Source of the DNA: Aquitalea aquatica | GTDB taxonomy: Bacteria; Pseudomonadota; Gammaproteobacteria; Burkholderiales; Chromobacteriaceae | Direction: 5' to 3' | DNA length: 34,254 nucleotides | Assembly: GCF_013911085.1 (NCBI RefSeq) | Contig: NZ_JACERN010000011.1 | Span: 1 to 34,254 of the forward strand | Part shown: piece by piece, positions 23,934 to 32,013 of the stretch | Position numbering within the stretch: position 1 is the first letter of the stretch | Layout of the letters: each line of letters begins with the position of its first letter | Program-made: the position numbers and the translations under genes | The notes under the pieces: model-generated | What the model saw: only the letters and a program-made list of their open reading frames with translations | Databases searched by the model: none | What the model was told of the DNA's origin: nothing

Positions 23934-24842
23934 ATGCATATAGCCTGCCTTGGTGAAGGCATGATCGAACTGAGTGGTCAGCCCCTGCAGCGCCGTTTTG
24001 GCGGAGACACGCTCAATACCGCCATCTACCTGGCCCGACTGCTGGCCGGCAGCCCGCACGATGTGCGCTATCTAAGCGGCATGGGCAATGACAGTCTGAG
24101 TCGCCAGTTACTGGCCGACTGGCAGGCAGAAGGTGTGGATGTCAGCCATATCGTCATCCAGCCAGGGAAATTGCCTGGTCTGTACATGGTGGAAACCGAC
24201 GCCAAGGGCGAGCGCAGCTTTCTCTACTGGCGCAGCGACAGTGCCGCCCGGCATTACTTTGCCTCCGGCATTGATTTTGCCAGCCTGCTGAACCCCAGCC
24301 ATCTGCAGGCAGTGTACCTTTCCGGCATTTCGCTGGCCCTGTTCAACGAAACCGAACGGCAGCGGCTGCTGGAGGCCTTGCGGCTATTCAAACAGGCGGG
24401 TGGCAAGATATGGTTCGACAACAATTTCCGCCCCTCACTGTGGACTGCCGCACAAGCGCGCTCCGGCCATGAGGCCATCCTGGCACTGGCCGATATCGGT
24501 TTGCTGACGCTGGATGATGAAAGAGCACTGTACGGCAATGAAGATGCCGAAGCCGTCGCCAGCCGCACACTGGCACTGGGCTGTACCGAAGTGGTGATCA
24601 AACGTGGCGGTGAACCCTGCCTGCTGGCCATGGCAGAGTTACGGGAAGAAGTGTTCGCCACCGCCGTGCCCCGCGTCGTAGACACCACCGCAGCGGGTGA
24701 CTCCTTTGCTGCAGGCTATCTGGCCAGCCGTACGCAGGGTTATAGCCCGTCACAAGCCGCCGCCTATGCCCACCGGCTGTCGGCTGCTGTCATTGCCCAT
24801 GCCGGAGCCATCATTCCCCTCGCCGCGATGCCACTACGCTAG
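23934..24842 (+). CDS. kdgK: 2-dehydro-3-deoxygluconokinase (KDG kinase), PfkB family
   Basis: A 302-residue ribokinase-fold sugar kinase. The anion hole and catalytic base are in DTTAAGDSFAAGYL (250-263, Asp256). Beyond generic PfkB motifs it has KdgK-specific stretches recalled from E. coli KdgK: GGDTLNTAIYLARL (23-36), FLYWRSDSAAR (96-106), YLSGISLALF, FDNNFRPSLW (161-170), LTLDDERALYG and the terminal GAIIPLAAMP. It phosphorylates 2-keto-3-deoxygluconate to KDPG for the Entner-Doudoroff aldolase. GGAG is 12 bases from the ATG, a long spacing. It is the last gene of the operon. Confidence 0.9.
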   Translation: MHIACLGEGMIELSGQPLQRRFGGDTLNTAIYLARLLAGSPHDVRYLSGMGNDSLSRQLLADWQAEGVDVSHIVIQPGKLPGLYMVETDAKGERSFLYWRSDSAARHYFASGIDFASLLNPSHLQAVYLSGISLALFNETERQRLLEALRLFKQAGGKIWFDNNFRPSLWTAAQARSGHEAILALADIGLLTLDDERALYGNEDAEAVASRTLALGCTEVVIKRGGEPCLLAMAELREEVFATAVPRVVDTTAAGDSFAAGYLASRTQGYSPSQAAAYAHRLSAAVIAHAGAIIPLAAMPLR

Positions 24843-24858
24843 TCCCCTGCTTGCCGCT

Positions 24859-24912
24859 AACGGCCCGGACCACTTCACGGCAGCCTGCTGAAGTGGTCCG
24901 GGCCGTTCTTTG
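24859..24912 (+). terminator. long-stem terminator after kdgK
   Basis: A 19-bp perfect stem (24859-24877 with 24889-24907, loop eleven bases) ends in TTCTTTGT. The stem is unusually long and the U-run modest. It lies 17 bases past the kdgK stop and closes the operon. Confidence 0.75.
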
Positions 24913-25061
24913 TAATGGGAAATCATATAGAGAAATTTCTTAGTTAATTAATAGAATAATCTTATGTTTGATTTTATTTAAAATGAATAAGCTATTTCCC
25001 AACTACCGCATCAGCCAAACAAACCTGACGGCCCTCCTCTCCCGCTTAATGGAACCGCGCC
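24913..25061. promoter_or_regulatory. AT-rich region upstream of the fimbrial-like gene
   Basis: Bases 24910-25000 are strikingly AT-rich in a GC-rich setting. They include AGAAATTTCT (24931-24940) and an 8-base inverted repeat TGGGAAAT/ATTTCCCA (24916-24923, 24994-25001). It is probably the promoter region of the next gene, but I cannot fix the -10 and -35. Confidence 0.4.
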
Positions 25062-26150
25062 ATGCGCAAAACAATATTATTCATTGCGGCCTTGCTGTTG
25101 GCTGCTTTTTGGCTTGGATCTAGCCAGGCACGCTGCGCGCCATGGATAGTCAACACCTCGTCCGCCAGCAACGGAGCCCTGTTCCTGATCACGGATACCA
25201 AAAGCGGCATCGCCAGCAACCAGCCTAACTTCACCGCCATCAGCGGCTGGTCCAGCGACCGCCTGGTCAGCCCCCTGGGGACCTGTGATATGAATGGCGG
25301 CGGCTTTTATTTCATTCTGGACGGGACAACATCGCCGCCGCTGGGGCTGACCGCAACTGGCATGAGCAGCGCGGTAGGCAGCTATAGCGAAAGCGGCGTC
25401 AACTACCCGGTTTACCCCAGCTCGGTACCTGGCATCGGTTTCATCATCAAACAGCGCATTGTCAGCCCAGCCAGCGCCACCGTTCCCGGCGGCACGGCCA
25501 TCAGCTTTACACCAACAGCCAGCCAGCAAAGCTTCAATAGCTATATTGCCGGCAAGCTGATCAAAACCGGCGATATCGGCAATGTGAATGTCTCTGCCAT
25601 TCGTCTGCCGGTCACCTATACCCTGACCTTTACCGGCCGCTTCGCTGGCGAAATCAGTACGGCCAGCAACAGTTTCAGTGGTACTGCTGTTGGTAACTAC
25701 ACCGTGCAGAACGTCAGTTGCACGGTCAATACCAGCTCTTTGCAAGTCACACTCGCCAGCATCGCGCCGACCGACCTGCCCGGCCTCAACAGTACCGCCA
25801 AGCCGACACCATTCAACCTGGGGCTAACCTGTCCGAGCAGCACCAGCGTGGCGATTTACATGACGCTGACCGACAACAACAACCCCGGCAATACCGGTAA
25901 TCTGCTGAGTCTTAGCCCAGGCTCCAGTGCCAGCGGGGTCAACTTGCAGATTCTGCGCAATAGCGGCACCCCCACCCTGGTCAACTTTGGCGCAGACTCC
26001 AGCGCAGCGGGAAACCTGAACCAGTTGCTGATGGCAACCGGAGCCACCGGCAGCCAGTCCTTCCCCTTTCTGGTGCGTTACATCCGTACCGGCACGCTGT
26101 CAGGTGGCTCCGTCAATGGCCTGGCGACTTTCACCATGAGTTATCAATAG
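25062..26150 (+). CDS. fimbrial adhesin-like secreted protein (type 1 pilus family)
   Basis: A 362-residue exported protein. Signal peptide: RK at 2-3, hydrophobic core, cleavage probably after SSQA (residue 23). Two cysteine pairs, Cys25/Cys75 and Cys220/Cys257, suggest a two-domain layout as in tip adhesins: a receptor-binding-like N-terminal domain (about 24-210) and a C-terminal pilin domain (about 215-362) rich in Ser/Thr/Gly/Asn beta sequence, ending TFTMSYQ with the penultimate tyrosine typical of chaperone-usher subunits. No chaperone, usher or other pilin gene is next to it. The ribosome-binding site is weak (TGGA). Binding target unknown. Confidence 0.7.
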   Translation: MRKTILFIAALLLAAFWLGSSQARCAPWIVNTSSASNGALFLITDTKSGIASNQPNFTAISGWSSDRLVSPLGTCDMNGGGFYFILDGTTSPPLGLTATGMSSAVGSYSESGVNYPVYPSSVPGIGFIIKQRIVSPASATVPGGTAISFTPTASQQSFNSYIAGKLIKTGDIGNVNVSAIRLPVTYTLTFTGRFAGEISTASNSFSGTAVGNYTVQNVSCTVNTSSLQVTLASIAPTDLPGLNSTAKPTPFNLGLTCPSSTSVAIYMTLTDNNNPGNTGNLLSLSPGSSASGVNLQILRNSGTPTLVNFGADSSAAGNLNQLLMATGATGSQSFPFLVRYIRTGTLSGGSVNGLATFTMSYQ

Positions 26151-26186
26151 CAGGAGCGATGGCATTCAGTACCCTGCTTGCCGTAG

Positions 26187-26216
26187 TTAAAAATCAAAGA
26201 GGCCCTTGCGGGCCTC
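26187..26216 (-). terminator. rho-independent terminator of the solute-binding-like gene
   Basis: The stem GAGGCCC/GGGCCTC (26199-26205 with 26210-26216, loop TTGC) is followed on the minus strand by TTTGATTTTTAAC. It starts 37 bases after the minus-strand stop and lies between the two convergent genes. Confidence 0.8.
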
Positions 26217-26253
26217 GTATGCTGATCGCGTTCAGCTTTGCTGCTACCAATAC

Positions 26254-27150
26254 TTAGCGTCGTGTCCACCACCAACTGGTATCCGGCTTGGCATTACCTG
26301 CTGGCAATTCGGTATTGGCTATCTGGGTAGTCTGCCAGCCATTTTCGCCCAGCAAGCGGATGGCTTCTGCGTGATGGCGCAAAAACAATGCCTTGAAACT
26401 ACCATCGCGTTCGGCCATTTTCAGGCCCTGTAGTATGCGCTTGGCCAGCGGCGTGTTTTCCTTGCCCACCCAGAAATACACCGGGAAGGGAAAATAAATG
26501 GCCTTGGTTTTTTCCAGTGTCAGCGCAGGATAGCGGGGCAGTAATTCCCGCATTTCGCTGCCTACCTCGTTCAGCCCGCGCGGAAAGGCATCGAAGCGCC
26601 CGGCAACCAGCATCTCGAACAGGCTTTCATAGCCAATGGATGCCAGCACTTCATAACCATTGTTCTTCATGATGGGGTAGTCAGCCCACTGACTGTTCAG
26701 GCCCAGCCGGACACCGGCACGGAACTGTTGTGGATTCATGCCACGAAAGATGGCGACATCCTCCTTGCGCACAAAAAACACCCGGTAGCCAAGGATGCCC
26801 TTGAGGATGTCCATGCGTACCGGCTGCAGCAGCCTTTCCCGCTGCGCATTAGGCGCGAAGGCAAGCACATCCACCTTACCGGTGCTGAGTAACTGCTCTG
26901 CACGCCATTGCGTCACCTTGTCGTCCAGCGGCACCAACTCGTAACGGCGGTGATCCACTTTTTCGACATGATCCAGAGCCAGTTTCAGCAAGGCCCAGCG
27001 ATAGGTGTAAATGCTGCCGCTGGGGTAATAGCGGATCACATTGTCAGCGGCCTGGGCTGGCAGGCTAGCAAGCAGGCAAATCAGTACACGCAATACACCA
27101 AAGCATTGGCGCTTGCCAGAGAGAAGCTTGAAAATACGCGATGATGGCAT
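26254..27150 (-). CDS. orphan periplasmic solute-binding-like protein
   Basis: A 298-residue exported protein of the type II periplasmic binding protein fold (amino-acid-binding SBP_bac_3-like), judged from overall pattern: signal peptide to about residue 34 (LPAQA|AD), then IRYYPSGSIYTY, KVDVLAFAPN, GYRVFFVRKED, RLGLNSQWADYPIMKNNGYEVL, YESLFEMLVAGRFDAFPRG, and a C-terminal PLAKRILQGLKMAERDGSFKALF segment that matches the end of such domains. No permease or ATPase is adjacent, and no signalling domain is fused. Ligand unknown. The ATG at 27150 has AGGA eight bases upstream. The 209 bases between it and fdsD show no further gene. Confidence 0.75.
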   Translation of the reverse strand: MPSSRIFKLLSGKRQCFGVLRVLICLLASLPAQAADNVIRYYPSGSIYTYRWALLKLALDHVEKVDHRRYELVPLDDKVTQWRAEQLLSTGKVDVLAFAPNAQRERLLQPVRMDILKGILGYRVFFVRKEDVAIFRGMNPQQFRAGVRLGLNSQWADYPIMKNNGYEVLASIGYESLFEMLVAGRFDAFPRGLNEVGSEMRELLPRYPALTLEKTKAIYFPFPVYFWVGKENTPLAKRILQGLKMAERDGSFKALFLRHHAEAIRLLGENGWQTTQIANTELPAGNAKPDTSWWWTRR

Positions 27151-27359
27151 GTGTCCCGTCCTGAGCTGCCTTAGCTTACACAGACAATATGAAAGTTCAT
27201 TGATGTCTGCGAAACGAGCAGTCTGTCACCCCAGCATACTGCAGCGCACGGGAATGACAAGTTTTGTAAATGCTCGGGACAATGCGGGGGATACTTGCAG
27301 GACGGTCACTGCCGGGCAAGACGGGGATGCGCAGCCCGATGCCACGCAACCCTGTGCGC

Positions 27360-27590
27360 TCAGCGTAGCTCTGCGGGGCAAGACAATTTCTGCACCGCCA
27401 GGCAGGCGGCCGGGCGTAGCTCTCCGGCTTCGCCCTGCGCTACCGCCTGTGCCAGCCGCTGGCGCATGGCCGGGGCCCAGAAGCGTTGCAGATGGCTGGC
27501 GATTTCCGCCGCAGCTTCTTCCTCGCTGCAATCGGCGCTGAAAAAGTCGCTGATCTGATTGGCCATCTTCACCAGGTGTGACGGGTTCAT
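27360..27590 (-). CDS. fdsD: formate dehydrogenase delta subunit
   Basis: A 76-residue protein of the FdsD family, a small subunit needed for active NAD-dependent molybdenum formate dehydrogenase. The opening MNPSHLVKMANQISDFF and HLQRFWAPAMRQRL (48-61 region) are typical. The ATG overlaps the fdsA TGA by four bases with GGAGG upstream, so it is coupled to fdsA. In the commonly described fdsGBACD order an fdsC gene would come before it; here it is missing. No clear terminator follows. Confidence 0.9.
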   Translation of the reverse strand: MNPSHLVKMANQISDFFSADCSEEEAAAEIASHLQRFWAPAMRQRLAQAVAQGEAGELRPAACLAVQKLSCPAELR

Positions 27591-30457
27591 TGCACCTCCT
27601 CCCCACGGCCTTGCCGTAGCAGTTCCTGTTGCTGACGGCTGAAATGGCGGTAACGCTGCTGCCATTCCGACGGCTGGTTGACCTTGATGATTTCCACCGC
27701 CGTTACCTTGTATTCCGGGCAGTTGGTGGCCCAGTCGGAATTATCCGTGGTGATGACATTGGCCCCGGATTCCGGGAAGTGGAAGGTGGTGTACACCACA
27801 CCGGCGGCCACCCGTTCGCTTACCCTGGCGCGCAGCACAGTTTCACCGGCACGGCTGGCCACGCCCACCCAGTCGCCATCGACAATGCCACGGTTTTCGG
27901 CATCGGCAGGGTGGATTTCCAGACGGTCTTCCTCGTGCCAGGCCACGTTGTCGGTGCGGCGGGTTTGCGCGCCGACATTGTACTGGCTGAGGATGCGCCC
28001 GGTGGTGAGCAACAGCGGGAAGCGGCCGTTGACGCGCTCTTCGGTCGGCACGTAGCGGGTGATCATGAAGCGGCCCTTGCCACGCACGAATTCGCCGATA
28101 TGCATGGTGACCGTGCCATCCGGCGCTGCCGCATTGCATGGCCATTGCAGGCTGCCGTGGCGGTCCAGCGCGGCATAGCTGACGCTGTTGAAAGTGGGCG
28201 TCAGGCGGGCGATTTCATCCATGATTTCCGATGGATGACGATAATCCATGGCATAGCCCAGTGCCTGGGCCAGAGCGACAGTGACTTCCCAGTCGGCCTT
28301 GCCGCCCAGCGGGTCCATCACCTTGCGCACGCGCGAGATGCGGCGCTCGGCATTGGTGAAGGTGCCGTCTTTTTCCAGGAAGGAGCTGCCCGGCAAGAAC
28401 ACATGGGCGAACTTGGCGGTTTCATTCAGGAAGATATCCTGCACCACCACGCACTCCATGGCCGACAGCGCGGCGGTGACATGCTGGGTGTTGGGGTCGC
28501 TCTGCGCGATGTCCTCGCCCTGGCAGTACAGCGCCTTGAAGCTGCCATCCAGCGCAGCTTCGAACATATTGGGAATGCGCAGGCCGGGTTCGTTATGCAA
28601 GGACACACCCCAGGCCTGTTCAAATTCGGCACGCACCACGTCGTCCGACACATGGCGGTAGCCGGGGAATTCGTGCGGGAAGCTGCCCATGTCGCAGGAG
28701 CCTTGCACATTGTTCTGGCCGCGCAGCGGGTTCACCCCCACGCCTTCGCGGCCGATATTGCCGGTAGCCATGGCCAGGTTGGCAATCGCCATCACCGAGG
28801 TACTGCCCTGGCTGTGTTCGGTCACCCCCAGGCCGTAATAGATGGCGGCATTACCAGCGCTGGCATACAGCCGGGCGGCGGCGCGGATGTCGTCCGCCGC
28901 CACGCCGCATACTTCAGCCATCGCTTCCGGCGCGTGTTCCGGCTGGGCGACAAAGTGCCGCCAGTGGCCAAAGGCTTCGCTATCGCAACGGGCGGCGACA
29001 AAGTCCTCGTCCAGCAGCCCTTCGGTGACGATGACATGGGCCAAGGCATTGAGCATGGCCACATTGGTGCCGGGACGCAGCGCCAGATGATGGGCGGCGC
29101 GGGCGTGGATGGCGTCCACCAGATCGATACGGCGCGGGTCGATGACTATCAGCTGCGCACCCTCGCGCAGGCGGCGTTTCAATTGCGAGGCAAATACCGG
29201 ATGGGCATCGCTGGGGTTGGCACCAATCACCAGCACTACGTCGGCCTGCATCACCGAGTCGAAACTCTGGGTACCGGCGGATTCACCCAGCGTCTGTTTC
29301 AGGCCATAACCGGTGGGCGAATGGCAGACGCGGGCGCAGGTGTCGACGTTGTTGTTGCCAAAAGCGGCGCGCACCAGCTTTTGCACCAGATAGGTTTCTT
29401 CATTGGTGCAGCGGCTGGAGGTGATGCCGCCCACCGCGTCGCGGCCATATTTTTGCTGGATGCGGCGGAATTCGCTGGCAGCGTGATTCAGCGCCACTTC
29501 CCAGCTGACCTCCTGCCACGGCTCGTCGATGCTGTGGCGGATCATCGGCTTAGTGATGCGGTCCGGGTGGGTGGCATAACCCCAGGCAAAGCGGCCCTTG
29601 ACGCAGGAATGGCCATGGTTGGCCTGGCCGTTCTTGTCCGGCACCATGCGCACCAGCTGGTTGCCCTTGAGTTCGGCACGGAAGGAGCAGCCCACGCCGC
29701 AATAAGCGCAGGTGGTGATGACGCTGCGCTCCGGCTGGCCCCACTGGATGACGCTCTTTTCCATCAGCGTGGCGGTGGGGCAGGCCTGCACGCAGGCCCC
29801 GCAGGACACACATTCCGAACCGAGAAAATCCGCCCCGCCCGCCGCGCTGACACGGGATTCAAAACCGCGTCCGGCAATGGTCAGCGCAAACGTGCCCTGG
29901 GTTTCTTCACAGGCGCGCACGCAGCGGTTGCACACGATGCACTTGGACGGGTCGTAATCAAAATACGGGTTGGAAACGTCTTTCTTGTCCTGCAGATGAT
30001 TGGCCCCGTCCATGCCATAGCGCACTTCACGCAGGCCCACCTGCCCGGCCACGGTTTGCAGCTCGCAATTGCCATTGGCACTGCAGGTGAGGCAATCCAG
30101 CGGATGGTCGGAAATATACAGCTCCATCACGCCACGGCGCAGTCTGGCCAGTTTTTCGCTCTGGGTGCGCACCACCATGCCGGGCGATACCGGTGTGGTA
30201 CAGGAAGCCGGATAGCCGCGATGGCCGTCAATTTCCACCATGCACATGCGGCAGGAGCCAAACGGCTCCAGGCTGTCGGTGGCGCACAGTTTGGGGATGG
30301 CAGTGTCCAGCAGTGCCGCCGCATGCATCACCGAGGTACCCGGCGGCACGCTGATGTTCTGGCCGTCAATAGTGAGGGTGATGCTGGCTTCGCCGGGGTG
30401 GGCCGGCGTGCCCATGTCCTTGTTGCAGGATGCACCTGCTCCGCATTGGCAGCTCAT
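27587..30457 (-). CDS. fdsA: NAD-dependent formate dehydrogenase alpha subunit (Mo/W-bis-MGD)
   Basis: A 956-residue catalytic subunit that oxidises formate to CO2. The cluster sites are visible in order: [2Fe-2S] Cys58, Cys69, Cys72, Cys86; His-ligated cluster His118, Cys122, Cys125, Cys131; two ferredoxin-type [4Fe-4S] sets Cys173/176/179/183 and Cys216/219/222/226; the Mo-domain [4Fe-4S] Cys250/253/257/285. The metal ligand is cysteine (Cys378-His379 in RVCHSPT), not selenocysteine. A molybdopterin dinucleotide-binding domain ends the protein. The start at 30457 has AGGAG upstream and overlaps the fdsB stop by four bases. Length matches known FdsA (about 960). Confidence 0.97.
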   Translation of the reverse strand: MSCQCGAGASCNKDMGTPAHPGEASITLTIDGQNISVPPGTSVMHAAALLDTAIPKLCATDSLEPFGSCRMCMVEIDGHRGYPASCTTPVSPGMVVRTQSEKLARLRRGVMELYISDHPLDCLTCSANGNCELQTVAGQVGLREVRYGMDGANHLQDKKDVSNPYFDYDPSKCIVCNRCVRACEETQGTFALTIAGRGFESRVSAAGGADFLGSECVSCGACVQACPTATLMEKSVIQWGQPERSVITTCAYCGVGCSFRAELKGNQLVRMVPDKNGQANHGHSCVKGRFAWGYATHPDRITKPMIRHSIDEPWQEVSWEVALNHAASEFRRIQQKYGRDAVGGITSSRCTNEETYLVQKLVRAAFGNNNVDTCARVCHSPTGYGLKQTLGESAGTQSFDSVMQADVVLVIGANPSDAHPVFASQLKRRLREGAQLIVIDPRRIDLVDAIHARAAHHLALRPGTNVAMLNALAHVIVTEGLLDEDFVAARCDSEAFGHWRHFVAQPEHAPEAMAEVCGVAADDIRAAARLYASAGNAAIYYGLGVTEHSQGSTSVMAIANLAMATGNIGREGVGVNPLRGQNNVQGSCDMGSFPHEFPGYRHVSDDVVRAEFEQAWGVSLHNEPGLRIPNMFEAALDGSFKALYCQGEDIAQSDPNTQHVTAALSAMECVVVQDIFLNETAKFAHVFLPGSSFLEKDGTFTNAERRISRVRKVMDPLGGKADWEVTVALAQALGYAMDYRHPSEIMDEIARLTPTFNSVSYAALDRHGSLQWPCNAAAPDGTVTMHIGEFVRGKGRFMITRYVPTEERVNGRFPLLLTTGRILSQYNVGAQTRRTDNVAWHEEDRLEIHPADAENRGIVDGDWVGVASRAGETVLRARVSERVAAGVVYTTFHFPESGANVITTDNSDWATNCPEYKVTAVEIIKVNQPSEWQQRYRHFSRQQQELLRQGRGEEVQ

Positions 30458-32013
30458 CGTGCTTGCTCCTGAGTGTCCAGCCCGAAGTCGGCCGGAAAAT
30501 GACGCATGGCGCTTTGTACCGGGAACGGCGTCATGCCGCCCAGCGCGCACAAGGAGCCGTATTGCATGGTGTCGCACAGATCATCCAGCAGCGCGCGCTG
30601 GCATTCCCGTTCGGCGCTATCCGGTGCCGCCAGCAGCCGCTCGATGACTTCCACCCCGCGGGTGGAGCCGATACGACAGGGCGTGCACTTGCCGCAGGAT
30701 TCCTCGGCACAGAACTGCATGGCAAAGCGTGCCATTTGCCCCAGGTGCAGGCTGTCATCGCACAGTACCGCGCCACCGTGGCCCAGCATGGCGCCAATGG
30801 CTGCCAGCGCTTCGTAATCCAGCGGGGTATCAAACTGCGACGGTGGAATCCACGCGCCCAGCGGGCCGCCTAGCTGCACGGCTTTCACCGGTTTGCCGCT
30901 GGCGGTGCCGCCGCCGTAATCGAACACCAGCTCGCGTAAGGTCAGACCGAACGCCCGCTCCACCAGCCCGCCACGCCGTACATTGCCTGCCAGCTGGAAA
31001 GCCATGGTGCCCAGCGAACGGCCCATGCCGAAATTGCGATACCAGCTGGCCCCGCGCGACAGAATCAGCGGCACCGAAGCCAGTGATAGCACGTTGTGCA
31101 CCAGGGTGGGCTGGCCGAACAGGCCTTGCAAGGCGGGCAGTGGTGGCTTGGCGCGCACCGTGCCACGGCGGCCTTCGACTGACTCCAACAGCGAGGTTTC
31201 CTCGCCGCAGATATAGGCCCCGGCACCCTCGCGCACTTCGATATCAAACTCGTGGCCGCCGTGGGCCACATCCTCGCCCAGATAGCCATGGGTGCGGGCA
31301 ATGTCGATAGCCTCACGCAGCACAGCAATGGCCGGGGCGTATTCGGAGCGTACATAGATATAGCCACGGCTGGCACCCACCGCCAGCCCGGCAATGGTCA
31401 TGCCTTCGATCAGCAGGAAGGGGTCGCCTTCCATCAGCATGCGGTCAGCAAAGCTGCCGGAATCGCCCTCGTCGGCATTGCACACCACGTATTTCTGTTC
31501 CGCCTGGGCCTGACGCACGGTGCGCCACTTGATACCGGCCGGAAAGGCCGCACCGCCACGGCCACGCAGGCCGGATTCCAGCACCTCGGCCACGATTTCG
31601 TCGTGGCTCAGCCGTGCCGCGTGCTGCAGCCCCTGATATCCACCGTGGGCCAGATAGTGTTCCAACGACAGCGGGCTGGTGATACCGGCGCGGGCAAACA
31701 GCAGGCGCTGCTGGGTTTTCAGATAGGGCAGCTGTTCCACCAGCCCCACCGACAGCAAGTGGTCACCATTGGCGGCCAGGTCCACATCCAGCAGGCTGGC
31801 GACTTGATCCGGGCTGACTTCGCGGTAACCAGCACGGCCTTGTGCGGTATCCACTTCCACCAGCGGCTCCAGCCAGAACAGGCCGCGCGAGCTGGTGCGC
31901 ACGATAGTGATGTCGAGCTTGCGGCGCTCCGCTTCGGCGGCGAACTCTGCCGCCACGCCATCCGCCCCCACCGCACAGGCCACCGAATCCATCGGGATAT
32001 ACAGGGTCAGCAT
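30454..32013 (-). CDS. fdsB: NAD-dependent formate dehydrogenase beta subunit (NADH/FMN)
   Basis: A 519-residue NuoF-like diaphorase subunit that passes electrons from formate to NAD+. An N-terminal thioredoxin-like part (about 1-110) precedes the NAD site GLRGRGGAAFPAGIKW (148-163), the FMN site NADEGDSGSFADR (179-191) and the [4Fe-4S] ligands Cys440, Cys443, Cys446 and Cys489 (ESCGKCTPCR, GSLCALG). AAGGAGG precedes the ATG. It overlaps fdsG by seven bases and fdsA by four, so the operon is tightly coupled. Confidence 0.97.
   Translation of the reverse strand: MLTLYIPMDSVACAVGADGVAAEFAAEAERRKLDITIVRTSSRGLFWLEPLVEVDTAQGRAGYREVSPDQVASLLDVDLAANGDHLLSVGLVEQLPYLKTQQRLLFARAGITSPLSLEHYLAHGGYQGLQHAARLSHDEIVAEVLESGLRGRGGAAFPAGIKWRTVRQAQAEQKYVVCNADEGDSGSFADRMLMEGDPFLLIEGMTIAGLAVGASRGYIYVRSEYAPAIAVLREAIDIARTHGYLGEDVAHGGHEFDIEVREGAGAYICGEETSLLESVEGRRGTVRAKPPLPALQGLFGQPTLVHNVLSLASVPLILSRGASWYRNFGMGRSLGTMAFQLAGNVRRGGLVERAFGLTLRELVFDYGGGTASGKPVKAVQLGGPLGAWIPPSQFDTPLDYEALAAIGAMLGHGGAVLCDDSLHLGQMARFAMQFCAEESCGKCTPCRIGSTRGVEVIERLLAAPDSAERECQRALLDDLCDTMQYGSLCALGGMTPFPVQSAMRHFPADFGLDTQEQAR

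Noticed and set aside
27041-27541. 166-codon plus-strand frame opposite the 5' end of the solute-binding gene and fdsD
   Set aside because: It crosses two real minus-strand genes and the gap between them; sequence is typical of a shadow.
27629-30472. 947-codon open frame on the plus strand, antisense to fdsA
   Set aside because: It mirrors fdsA almost exactly, has no ribosome-binding site and is His/Gly/Ala-rich without any domain; long antisense frames are expected in GC-rich genes.
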